NCBI RefSeq assembly: GCF_946476835.1 | Contig: NZ_CAMKWA010000008.1 | Span: forward strand, 1-64,000 | DNA: 64,000 bases | From: an uncultured Neokomagataea sp. | Lineage (GTDB): Bacteria; Pseudomonadota; Alphaproteobacteria; Acetobacterales; Acetobacteraceae | Reading direction: 5' to 3' | Position numbers and translations under genes: made by a program | The notes under the pieces: generated by a model | Seen by the model: only the letters and a program-made list of their open reading frames with translations | What the model was told of the DNA's origin: nothing | Database searches by the model: none | In this document: in pieces, positions 10,480-19,458 of the stretch | How positions within the stretch are numbered: position 1 is the first letter of the stretch | Layout: the number at the start of each line of letters is the position of its first letter

Positions 10480-12951
10480 TTAACGACGCAACGTTGCGCC
10501 CGTTGCTTTCTCAACAGCAGCTTCCACGGACTGAGATACAGCTTCAATCTGTGTATCTATCAGACTTTCGGTCTGTGGCTGCAGAATCACTTCCACCCCC
10601 AAAGAACGATAGCCCTCTGGCAGCGAACCACCTTCAAACACATCAAACAAGCGAACATCTTGGATAAGCTTCCGCTCCGCATTACGTGCAGCACGCAACA
10701 CAGCCTGCGCTTCAACATCTGGCCCCGCTAAGAAGGCAAAATCACGCCGTACCGGCTGCAACGCTGACAAGACTGGAGCAGCTTTGCGCTTCACTTTTGG
10801 CTGCGGGATTTGATCCAACAGAACCTCAAAAGCCACAACACTACCACTCAGACCCAATGCTTTCACAATGGCCGGATGCAGTTCACCAAAGCGCCCCAAA
10901 ACCAACTTTGGCCCCTGGCGCACCTGCCCCGAACGACCCGGATGGTAATAAGAAGGCGCATCCGCCGTAACCGACAAAGACGCATCCGGCACACCCAAAG
11001 CCGCCAACACAGCAACGAGATCAGCCTTTACATCCCACACACTTGGCTCTTGAGCCTTCTGCCCCGGTGCACGCGCACTCAGACCACCACGAATACCAGC
11101 AAGAACCGTCTGCTGACCTGCCGCATCAAAGACCGGCCCCAGTTCAAACAGAGCCCCATCACCAGAAACCGCAAGGCCACGAGCGACATTACGCCCCAAA
11201 GCACGCCCCAGATTGATCAGCGGCGTTGCACGCAACTGATCCAGATCTGTTGCAATCGGGTTGAGCAAACGCAAAGCTTCAGGCGCATCGCCAAACAAGA
11301 CAGCATCATCATACGCGACAAAGGAGAAGCCAACCGTCTCCATCAACCCGCGTGCGGCACATACGCGGCGGAGCAACGCCTTACGCGCTTGCAAGCCATT
11401 CACAGCAGGCGCCGGTACCATGCTCACCTGCGGCAATGCCTGTGGCTGCACGTTATCCAAACCGTATAAACGCAGCACTTCCTCCAGAAGGTCACATTCC
11501 GGTTCAATGCGCTGTACGCTTTCTGTCAAAGCGGTCTTTTTCGCATCATCCAGACCATCACGGAACGCCAGATTTTCACACGGCATCGCAATATCATTGC
11601 GCCATGATGGAACGCGGAAGGTCACCCGGGCATCATCACGGCTGACAATTTCAAAACCTAGACCAACCAACGACTGCACAGCGGCATCAGGAGCGATCTC
11701 CACCCCACCCAACGCTGCCAAGCGTTCAAAACGCAACGTGGCTTCACGGCCCCAATTCGGCTCCGCACCAGCCTCCACAACGGCACCGGGCGTGCCACCG
11801 CACAACTGCACGATCAGGTTTGTCGCGGCGTCCAAGCCGGGGCGCACCAAGGCTTGGTCCACACCACGCTCAAAACGCTGACGCGCATCCGTATGAATCG
11901 CCAAACGACGCCCCGTCAACGCAATCCGTACAGCATCAAACAATGCAGATTCCACGAACACATCAACGGTGTTCTCATCCACGCCACTGGCTTTGCCGCC
12001 AATCAGCCCCGCCAGAGACTGCACACCGGCATCATCCGCAATGACCATATCCTCGGTCCCAAGGACATACTCACCATCATCCAAGCCCGTGAATGTCTCA
12101 CGCGCGGCATGCGTCACGCTCAGCGTATCGCCTGACAATTTGGCCAGATCAAACACATGCAACGGCCGCCCAATGTCATAGGCGAGATAATTCGTGACAT
12201 CGACCAAAGCCGAAATTGGCTTCACGCCCACAGCTTCCAAACGCTTCCGCAGCCATTCAGGGCTGGGGCCATTCTTCACACCACGGATCACACGACCAGC
12301 AACCTGCGTGCAGCCCGCATGATCAATCTTCCAGCTCAACGGCGCATCATCGCTGGCAGTGATAGGCTCAACAGTCCATGCACGCAGCGTACCAAGTCCA
12401 GCAGCGGCCAAGTCACGCGCAATCCCACGAATACCCAACGCATCACCACGATTCGGCGTAATCGCAATCTCAATGACCGGATCATCCAAATCCGCATAAG
12501 CGGCATAAGCCTGCCCTAAAGGCGCCGTTTCTGGCAGTTCCGCGATTCCATCGGTTTCTTCGCCGATGCCCAGTTCACGCAATGAGCACAGCATGCCGCC
12601 ACTCGCCTGGCCACGAATCTTACCCTTCTTAATGGTAATATCGAGGCCCGGCACATACGTCCCTGGCGGCGCAAAAATAACATTCAGGCCCGTACGCGCA
12701 TTCGGCGCGCCACACACCACCTGAACTTCCTCAAAACCTTCGCCAGCCGCCACGCGACATACCTGCAAACGGTCAGCATCTGGATGGCGCGTAGCCTCCA
12801 AAATCTTTGCTGTACGAAAGCCTCTCAAACGCTGCGCGGGGTTATCCACCCCTTCGACCTCAAGGCCGATTTCGTTCAGACGCTTGCACACATCCTCAAC
12901 AGAGGCCGTAAAGTCCAAATGCTCACGTAGCCAAGAAAGGGAAAACTTCAT
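10480..12951 (-). CDS. pheT: Phenylalanyl-tRNA synthetase beta subunit
   Basis: Full-length PheT, 'MKFSLSWLREHLDF', 'ITPNRGDALGIRGIARDLAAAG'. Confidence 0.95.
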   Translation of the reverse strand: MKFSLSWLREHLDFTASVEDVCKRLNEIGLEVEGVDNPAQRLRGFRTAKILEATRHPDADRLQVCRVAAGEGFEEVQVVCGAPNARTGLNVIFAPPGTYVPGLDITIKKGKIRGQASGGMLCSLRELGIGEETDGIAELPETAPLGQAYAAYADLDDPVIEIAITPNRGDALGIRGIARDLAAAGLGTLRAWTVEPITASDDAPLSWKIDHAGCTQVAGRVIRGVKNGPSPEWLRKRLEAVGVKPISALVDVTNYLAYDIGRPLHVFDLAKLSGDTLSVTHAARETFTGLDDGEYVLGTEDMVIADDAGVQSLAGLIGGKASGVDENTVDVFVESALFDAVRIALTGRRLAIHTDARQRFERGVDQALVRPGLDAATNLIVQLCGGTPGAVVEAGAEPNWGREATLRFERLAALGGVEIAPDAAVQSLVGLGFEIVSRDDARVTFRVPSWRNDIAMPCENLAFRDGLDDAKKTALTESVQRIEPECDLLEEVLRLYGLDNVQPQALPQVSMVPAPAVNGLQARKALLRRVCAARGLMETVGFSFVAYDDAVLFGDAPEALRLLNPIATDLDQLRATPLINLGRALGRNVARGLAVSGDGALFELGPVFDAAGQQTVLAGIRGGLSARAPGQKAQEPSVWDVKADLVAVLAALGVPDASLSVTADAPSYYHPGRSGQVRQGPKLVLGRFGELHPAIVKALGLSGSVVAFEVLLDQIPQPKVKRKAAPVLSALQPVRRDFAFLAGPDVEAQAVLRAARNAERKLIQDVRLFDVFEGGSLPEGYRSLGVEVILQPQTESLIDTQIEAVSQSVEAAVEKATGATLRR

Positions 12952-12952
12952 C

Positions 12953-14026
12953 TCACACACCCTCCGTCAAATTGGCCGGAGCAAAAGCTGAAAAACCATA
13001 GTGACGCAGCCAGCGCAGGTCACTCTCATAGAATGAACGCAGATCCGGGATACCATTCTTCAGCATCGCCAAACGTTCAATCCCCATCCCGAAGGCAAAA
13101 CCCTGCCACTCCGCCGGGTCCAAACCACAATTTGCCAGAACGCGCGGGTGAACCATACCGGCACCCAGCACTTCCAACCAATCGCTCCCGCCACCAATCT
13201 CACCTGTCGCCTTAGACCAGCCGATATCAACTTCCATAGATGGCTCGGTGAACGGGAAATACGATGCACGAAAGCGCACTGGCAGGTTGGGCTTGTCAAA
13301 ATAAACCCGCAAAAACTCAATCAGGCAGCCTTTGAGGTGACCCAACGTAATGTTGCGATCAACAACCAAGCCTTCACATTGATGGAACATTGGCGAATGC
13401 GTTGCGTCATGGTCCGCACGGTAGGTCCGCCCCGGCGCAATAATCCGGATTGGCGGCTTATTGCCGAGCATCGTGCGAATCTGCACACCGGATGTCTGCG
13501 TCCGCAATACGCGCGGTTCTTCCGCCCCATCTTCTGCCGGCAGATAAAACGTATCATGCTCCGTCCGCGCGGGGTGATGGTCCGGCGTATTCAATGCCGA
13601 GAAGTTATGCCACTGGCTTTCAACATCTGGCCCTTCAGCAACCGTAAAGCCCATCGCACCAAAAATAGCCGTCATTTCTTCAACGGTACGGCTAATCGGA
13701 TGGATTCCTCCCAGAACCTCTTCCGGTGCCGGCATCGTGACGTCTATTTTCTCAGAGGCCAAACGCGCGGCAAGAGCTTCCGCCTCTAACGCCTGGCCAC
13801 GGGCTTCAATCGCTGCACCCAACTCATCACGCAGGCGGTTCAACGCTTGGCCACGCGCCTTACGCTCATCCGGCGCCAAACGCCCTAATTGCTTTAAAAG
13901 CCCAGTCAACGCGCCAGACTTACCCAGCGTCCCAACCCGAACAGCATCCCATGCCGTACGATCCTGAGCAGCCTCCAGTGCCGCTAGAGTGTCCTGCTTT
14001 AACGTCTCAAGATCGTCTGCCATCAC
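12953..14026 (-). CDS. pheS: Phenylalanyl-tRNA synthetase alpha subunit
   Basis: 'GFTVAEGPDVESQWHNFSALNTPDHHPAR' and C-terminal motif 'FAFGMGIERLAMLKNGIPDLRSFYESDLRWLRHYG'. Confidence 0.95.
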   Translation of the reverse strand: MMADDLETLKQDTLAALEAAQDRTAWDAVRVGTLGKSGALTGLLKQLGRLAPDERKARGQALNRLRDELGAAIEARGQALEAEALAARLASEKIDVTMPAPEEVLGGIHPISRTVEEMTAIFGAMGFTVAEGPDVESQWHNFSALNTPDHHPARTEHDTFYLPAEDGAEEPRVLRTQTSGVQIRTMLGNKPPIRIIAPGRTYRADHDATHSPMFHQCEGLVVDRNITLGHLKGCLIEFLRVYFDKPNLPVRFRASYFPFTEPSMEVDIGWSKATGEIGGGSDWLEVLGAGMVHPRVLANCGLDPAEWQGFAFGMGIERLAMLKNGIPDLRSFYESDLRWLRHYGFSAFAPANLTEGV

Positions 14027-14086
14027 GCCAATGCCTCAAACATGATACAGGGCCGATCCTTTCAAACCAGAACCGACCGCACAAAT

Positions 14087-14120
14087 AAAAAACGGGCTGC
14101 CCTGATAACAGGACAGCCCG
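14087..14120 (-). terminator. Intrinsic terminator/possible attenuator between rplT and pheS
   Basis: Minus strand CGGGCTGTCCTG-TTAT-CAGGGCAGCCCG-TTTTTT. Confidence 0.8.
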
Positions 14121-14162
14121 CCGGTCGCTACCCCCCGAGAGGGGCAGTTATCCGTTAAAAGC

Positions 14163-14522
14163 TCAAGCAGCCAGAGCAGCTTGTGCCTTCTTAACGATTT
14201 CTGCGAAAGCAGCGGAATCGTCAAAAGCAATAGCAGCAAGAACCTTACGGTCGATCTCGATGCCAGCCTTATCCAGACCGTTGATGAACTTGCTGTACGT
14301 CAGACCGTGTTCACGAACAGCAGCGTTAATACGCTGAATCCAGAGCGCACGGAAATCACGCTTCTTGTTGCGACGGTCACGATACGCATAGCGCAACGCT
14401 TTTTCGACGCGCTCAAGCGCAATCCGGTAGTTCGTGGAGGAACGGCCCCGGTAACCCTTAGCAAGGTCCAGAACTTTCTTATGACGGGCGTGCGTTGTTA
14501 CGCCCCGTTTAACACGTGCCAT
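14163..14522 (-). CDS. rplT: 50S ribosomal protein L20
   Basis: '[27 protein letters not shown]'. Confidence 0.97.
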   Translation of the reverse strand: MARVKRGVTTHARHKKVLDLAKGYRGRSSTNYRIALERVEKALRYAYRDRRNKKRDFRALWIQRINAAVREHGLTYSKFINGLDKAGIEIDRKVLAAIAFDDSAAFAEIVKKAQAALAA

Positions 14523-14536
14523 CTTACCTTATCTCC

Positions 14537-14740
14537 TCACGAAAGCCCGTAGGGCGCCCACTGCTTCACGGTCTTCGCATCCATGTCTGTCATGGTTTGC
14601 GGGCCACGATTGGTGCGCTTCATCTTTTGCGAACGGTTGATAAGGCCATGGCGCTTGTTGCCTGGGCCGCACATCACTTTGCCGGTCGCGGTGATTTTGA
14701 ACCGCTTCTTGACCGACGACTTGGTCTTCATCTTGGGCAT
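14537..14740 (-). CDS. rpmI: 50S ribosomal protein L35
   Basis: '[22 protein letters not shown]'. Confidence 0.95.
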   Translation of the reverse strand: MPKMKTKSSVKKRFKITATGKVMCGPGNKRHGLINRSQKMKRTNRGPQTMTDMDAKTVKQWAPYGLS

Positions 14741-15084
14741 TTCGGTCTCCCTCGCCGTAAACGTTGGCCCCAAAAGCAGACAAGACATCCACTTATAGAG
14801 GGGCACAGCACGGCCGGGCATGCCACAATATGGCCCGGTCGCGTGCGAGAAGCCGGCTGCTTACCTCATTCTCCTGTTCAAAACAAGATAAATGCACACG
14901 CTTACAAAATAAAACGTAGGGAGCTGTCGTAGCGCAAATTTTCAGCCACGTTTTCTCATATCTGTTTTAGAAATTTCACAACCTCGTGAACAGGATACGC
15001 CAACGAGTGCTTGACCCTGAAAGCAGATCATGTGCTTTCTCCACAATGTGAGTGCTGGACCCAAAACAGCTACCTAGGAAAATC

Positions 15085-17502
15085 ATGAGCACGACATCAA
15101 AACGAGGGCTCTGGACCCTCATAACAGCGGCCGTGTTCGCGCTTTGCGGCGCGTTCTTGGCTATTGGTGGCGCGATTGACGTCGCCCATAACGGCCCACT
15201 GTATTATCTTATTTTCGGCCTCGCCCTTTTGGGGACGGCAATTTTAGCATGGCGCCAAAATCAGGCAGCTTTGTGGCTATACGCCGCAACAGTTCTCGGC
15301 ACATTGATCTGGGCATTGTCCCTCGTCGGCCTCGACCTGTGGGCGCTGATCCCCGCGCTTGACGTTCTGCTGATTCTGGCTGTTTGGCTCCTGCTGCCAT
15401 TCGTATCACGCCAGCTCGGCGCAACACGCGCATCCACAGTCCCCCTCGCAGGCGCAACCGGTCTTGCCGTTTTGGCTCTGCTGGCTTCTCTGTTCACAGA
15501 CCCGCACGATATTAGCGGCAACCTGTCCAAAGAAATTGCCAACGCAGCTCCGAGCGACCCGGAAGGCGTGCCTGACAGCGAGTGGCATGCTTATGGCCGT
15601 ACAGGCGCTGGTGACCGCTGGTCCCCGCTGAAGCAGATCAACTCTGAGAATGTCCACAACCTGAAGGTTGCATGGCACATTCACACAAAAGATCTGATGA
15701 CAGCCAATGACCCGGGTGAAACGGTTAACGAAGCGACACCGCTCGAATTCGATAACACGCTTTACCTCTGCTCAACGCACCAAAAGCTGTTTGCTGTTGA
15801 TGCTGCTACCGGCAACGTCAAATGGGTCTATGACCCGAAGCTGCAAATCAACCCCGGCTTCCAGCACATGGCATGCCGTGGCGTCAGCTTCCACCAAACA
15901 CCTGCCAATGCTGTTGATAGCGATGGCAACCCAGCACCAACCGATTGCGCAAAACGCATCATCCTGCCCGTCAATGACGGCCGCTTGATCGAAGTTGACG
16001 CGCAAACCGGCCAAAAGTGCACAGGCTTTGGCAATAACGGTGAAATTGAACTCCGCACGCCAAACCAGCCTTACACCACACCAGGTCAGTACGAACCAAC
16101 GTCTCCGCCTGTCGTAACCGACCGTATCATCGTCGCGAACAGCGCGGTGACCGATAACGGTTCCGTCAAGCAAGCTTCTGGCGCGACACAAGGTTTTGAC
16201 GTTTACACAGGTAAGCGCGTTTGGGTCTTCGATGCATCGAACCCTGACCCGAACCAGATGCCTGACGCTGACCACCCAACGTTCCACCCGAATTCTCCGA
16301 ATTCTTGGAGCGTTTCGTCCTACGACAAAAACCTGAACCTCGTTTACATCCCAATGGGCGTTGGTACGCCTGACCAATGGGGTGGCGATCGTACTCAGTA
16401 CTCTGAGCGTTATGCGCCAGGCGTCATCGCTCTGAACGCAGACACAGGCAAGCTCGCTTGGTTCTACCAAACCGTGCACCATGACCTGTGGGACATGGAT
16501 CTTCCTTCTCAGATGAGCCTTGTCGATATCACCCAGAAGGACGGAACTCTTGTTCCTGCCATCTACGCGCCAGCAAAGACGGGTGACATCTTCGTTCTGG
16601 ACCGTCGTACGGGTAAGGAAATCGTTCCTGCACCAGAAACAAAGGTTCCAGGCGGCGCGGCACCGGGTGACCACACCAGCCCAACGCAGCCAGAATCCCA
16701 GTTGACCCTACGCCCAAAGAACCCGCTGTCAGATGCTGACATCTGGGGCGGCACTGTGTTCGACCAAATGTTCTGCAGCATTTACTTCCACTCGCTGCGT
16801 TACGAAGGTCCGTTCACGCCTCCATCAACGCAGGGCACACTGGTCTTCCCAGGCGACCTCGGCATGTTCGAATGGGGCGGTCTTTCTGTAGACCCACAAC
16901 GTCAGGTTGCTTTCGCAAACCCGATCTCCCTGCCATTCGTCTCTCGCCTTGTTCCACGTGGCCCAGGCAACCCGCTCTGGCCTGAAAAGGAAGAAAAGGG
17001 CACCGGTGGCGAAACAGGCCTGCAGCACAACTACGGCATCCCGTTCGCTGTTGATCTGCACCCCTTCATGGACCCAGTATTGCTGCCACTCGGCATCAAG
17101 ATGCCTTGCCGTACGCCACCTTGGGGCATGGTTGCTGGTATCGATCTGCGCACCAACAAGGTGGTTTACGAGCACCGCAACGGTACACTGCGTGACTCCA
17201 TGTATGGCAGCTCACTTCCAGTTCCGCTGCCGCCAATCAAGATCGGTGTACCGAGCCTTGGTGGCCCGCTCTCAACCGCTGGTAACGTCGCGTTCCTGAC
17301 AAGCACCATGGACTACTACATCCGCGCCTATAACCTGACGAATGGCCAGGTTCTGTGGCAGGATCGCCTCCCAGCAGGTGGGCAGTCCACACCTATGACC
17401 TATGCCGTCAACGGTAAGCAGTATGTCCTCACCTATGCAGGTGGTCATAACTCCTTCCCAACGCGTATGGGTGACGACCTCATCGCCTACACCTTGCAAT
17501 AA
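15085..17502 (+). CDS. gcd: Membrane-bound PQQ-dependent glucose dehydrogenase
   Basis: Five N-terminal TM segments, then quinoprotein domain ('EWHAYGRTGAGDRWSPLKQINSENVHNLKVAW', 'MACRGVSFH'); AGGA upstream of ATG 15085 (ORF opens at 15052). Confidence 0.93.
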   Translation: MSTTSKRGLWTLITAAVFALCGAFLAIGGAIDVAHNGPLYYLIFGLALLGTAILAWRQNQAALWLYAATVLGTLIWALSLVGLDLWALIPALDVLLILAVWLLLPFVSRQLGATRASTVPLAGATGLAVLALLASLFTDPHDISGNLSKEIANAAPSDPEGVPDSEWHAYGRTGAGDRWSPLKQINSENVHNLKVAWHIHTKDLMTANDPGETVNEATPLEFDNTLYLCSTHQKLFAVDAATGNVKWVYDPKLQINPGFQHMACRGVSFHQTPANAVDSDGNPAPTDCAKRIILPVNDGRLIEVDAQTGQKCTGFGNNGEIELRTPNQPYTTPGQYEPTSPPVVTDRIIVANSAVTDNGSVKQASGATQGFDVYTGKRVWVFDASNPDPNQMPDADHPTFHPNSPNSWSVSSYDKNLNLVYIPMGVGTPDQWGGDRTQYSERYAPGVIALNADTGKLAWFYQTVHHDLWDMDLPSQMSLVDITQKDGTLVPAIYAPAKTGDIFVLDRRTGKEIVPAPETKVPGGAAPGDHTSPTQPESQLTLRPKNPLSDADIWGGTVFDQMFCSIYFHSLRYEGPFTPPSTQGTLVFPGDLGMFEWGGLSVDPQRQVAFANPISLPFVSRLVPRGPGNPLWPEKEEKGTGGETGLQHNYGIPFAVDLHPFMDPVLLPLGIKMPCRTPPWGMVAGIDLRTNKVVYEHRNGTLRDSMYGSSLPVPLPPIKIGVPSLGGPLSTAGNVAFLTSTMDYYIRAYNLTNGQVLWQDRLPAGGQSTPMTYAVNGKQYVLTYAGGHNSFPTRMGDDLIAYTLQ

Positions 17503-17530
17503 TCACTACGATTAATGCTCGGACACGGAA

Positions 17531-17556
17531 AAGGGCACCTTCGGGTGCCCTTTTTT
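17531..17556 (+). terminator. Rho-independent terminator after gcd
   Basis: AAGGGCACC-TTC-GGGTGCCCTTTTTT. Confidence 0.9.
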
Positions 17557-17621
17557 GTTGACCAATGCCTCAAAACGTCCTCGCTTAGTCACATTCCATT
17601 ACGGACGAAATTGAGAGCAAC

Positions 17622-18278
17622 ATGATGAGAAAAAAAGCTTATTTCCTTATCTGCACATTAAGTGCCTGCGCGCTCATGCCGTACCTCTACGCAGATGAGC
17701 CCTCCACAATCAGCAACTTCAAAACACACCTCATAGCGCCCCTATATCCACCATCAGAGCTGCTCCTCCACCGGAACGGTACCGCAGATATCACCTGCCA
17801 TTTACGCGAAAACGGCTTGGCCGAAAGCTGTCAGATTGACCAAGCAACCTCACCGGCATTCGGACAATCATCCCTCTATGCGGCCATAAATTCTATCATG
17901 TTGCCCGATTTTGAGGATAACCACCCCATTCCTACCACACGGCACCAGCATTACGTTTTCCAAAGACACTGGCCTGAAGCCTCCAGCCCTATCATTGATA
18001 CGTCACACCCATACCACCCCTCATACCCACCAGCAGCAGAAGAAGCGCATCTTGGTGGCACAGTAAAAGTGAATTGCACCATTGACCCTATGGGGATCGC
18101 TCATGATTGCGAAGCAACTGGTGGCCCTGAAATTCTACGCCAAACAGCGCTCGGATATTTTACAACAGCGCGGTATATCCCCGCCCTACAAGACGGCAAT
18201 CCAATTACCCACAGCTACTCCGGCTCCATGACGTGGCGCAGCGACAATAATGACGAAGACCCTTTCAAAAACCACTAA
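17622..18278 (+). CDS. Secreted protein with two TonB C-terminal-like domains
   Basis: Signal peptide; 'YPPAAEEAHLGGTVKVNCTIDPMGIAHDCEATGG...YIPALQDGNP' fits TonB_C, and the N-terminal half has a related pattern. Confidence 0.6.
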   Translation: MMRKKAYFLICTLSACALMPYLYADEPSTISNFKTHLIAPLYPPSELLLHRNGTADITCHLRENGLAESCQIDQATSPAFGQSSLYAAINSIMLPDFEDNHPIPTTRHQHYVFQRHWPEASSPIIDTSHPYHPSYPPAAEEAHLGGTVKVNCTIDPMGIAHDCEATGGPEILRQTALGYFTTARYIPALQDGNPITHSYSGSMTWRSDNNDEDPFKNH

Positions 18279-18365
18279 CCTTGTCTCATCCACTCCATCA
18301 CGTCATAATCATGCCGCATCTGAGGGGTACCAATCATGGAACCCCTTGAAGACCGGAGAAAAATA

Positions 18366-18830
18366 ATGATCCGCAAATATACCGTTGCTGCGCTCGCTCT
18401 CCTCGCACTGGGCGGCCAAGTCGCTCATGCCAAGCCATGCCGCGACAAAGCTGGTAAGTTCACGAAATGTGAAACGGTCAAAAAAGCTCCATGCCGCGAT
18501 AAAGCTGGCAAGTTTGCTAAGTGCTCCAGCACAACTGCGAAAGAAGCCGTAAGCAACAGCACAGACGCAGCAAAGTCTTCTGTCTCGGCTCAAGCAGCTT
18601 CAGCTAAGTCCGCTGTTTCTGCACAAGCTGATTCCGCTAAGGCTGCTATCTCAGCACAAGCCGACTCTGCTAAGTCTGCGATCTCCGATAAGGCTTCTGC
18701 TGCGAAAGCCGCTGTTTCCGGAAAGGCTGAGTCCGCTGTTTCTTCTGTGAAAGACGCAGCATCTAACATCAAGGCTCCTTCCATCACGGCGCCTAAGATT
18801 TCTGCACCAAGCATCGGCCTGCCTCACTAA
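18366..18830 (+). CDS. Secreted Ala/Ser/Lys-rich repeat protein
   Basis: Signal peptide, two 'PCRDKAGKFxKC' repeats, then tandem ~11-residue repeats (AKSAVSAQADS-type); start ATG 18366. Confidence 0.65.
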   Translation: MIRKYTVAALALLALGGQVAHAKPCRDKAGKFTKCETVKKAPCRDKAGKFAKCSSTTAKEAVSNSTDAAKSSVSAQAASAKSAVSAQADSAKAAISAQADSAKSAISDKASAAKAAVSGKAESAVSSVKDAASNIKAPSITAPKISAPSIGLPH

Positions 18831-18840
18831 AGGCCAAACA

Positions 18841-18876
18841 AAAAGCCCTGTCGGAACAAACCGACAGGGCTTTTTT
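18841..18876. terminator. Bidirectional intrinsic terminator
   Basis: AAAAGCCCTGTCGG-AACAAA-CCGACAGGGCTTTTTT. Confidence 0.9.
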
Positions 18877-18899
18877 AACAACCATCGTAGGTCTGCACC

Positions 18900-19349
18900 C
18901 TACGCCGCGTTGCGTGCCGCGCGCTGCCGGATGGCTTGAGCCATAGCTTCCACCCCATTCCCACGATTTGTAGACAGCGCTTTCACCAGCCCCAAATCAT
19001 GCAAAAAAACCGGTTCTGTTTGCAAAATATCTGCACTTGTACGGCCGGAATAAACCCGCAGCAACAGCGCAACTAACCCCTGCACAATCGCCGCATCAGA
19101 CGCACCAGCAAAAAATAGAGCGCCCTCTTCTTCCTTGGCCTCTAGCCATACTTGGCTCTGACACCCCGGCACGCGATGCGCATCATCCTGCCAATCCTGC
19201 GGAAACTCCGGCAGCTTACGTCCCATTTCAATGATGTACTGATACCGCTCCATCCAATCATCAAACATATCCAGTTCAGCACGAATTTCTTCAATTGCAT
19301 CTGCTGCACTCTCTTCCGGTGGCCGGTAAAAGACATCACTCACAATCAA
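18900..19349 (-). CDS. sufE: SufE family Fe-S cluster assembly protein
   Basis: 'YQYIIEMGRKLPEFPQDWQDDAHRVPGCQSQVWL' SufE motif. Confidence 0.93.
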   Translation of the reverse strand: MIVSDVFYRPPEESAADAIEEIRAELDMFDDWMERYQYIIEMGRKLPEFPQDWQDDAHRVPGCQSQVWLEAKEEEGALFFAGASDAAIVQGLVALLLRVYSGRTSADILQTEPVFLHDLGLVKALSTNRGNGVEAMAQAIRQRAARNAA

Positions 19350-19458
19350 TACCTCTTCTCTTTGTTCTCAGAGCATTCTGAACTTACATCGCCCTAACAC
19401 CGCATATCTGCAACCATGCGCCGTTTATTTCCTCAGCACAGTACCCCGCAGCAAAGCT

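Noticed and set aside
10060-11469. Several plus-strand ORFs opposite lpxB and pheT
   Set aside because: Antisense to clearly identified full-length genes; translations show no recognisable domains
15772-16674. 300-aa minus-strand ORF opposite gcd
   Set aside because: Overlaps the well-supported glucose dehydrogenase; no domain signature
18568-18768. Repeats considered as a CRISPR or VNTR-only element
   Set aside because: Units are in-frame coding repeats within a protein with signal peptide; no spacer-like alternation
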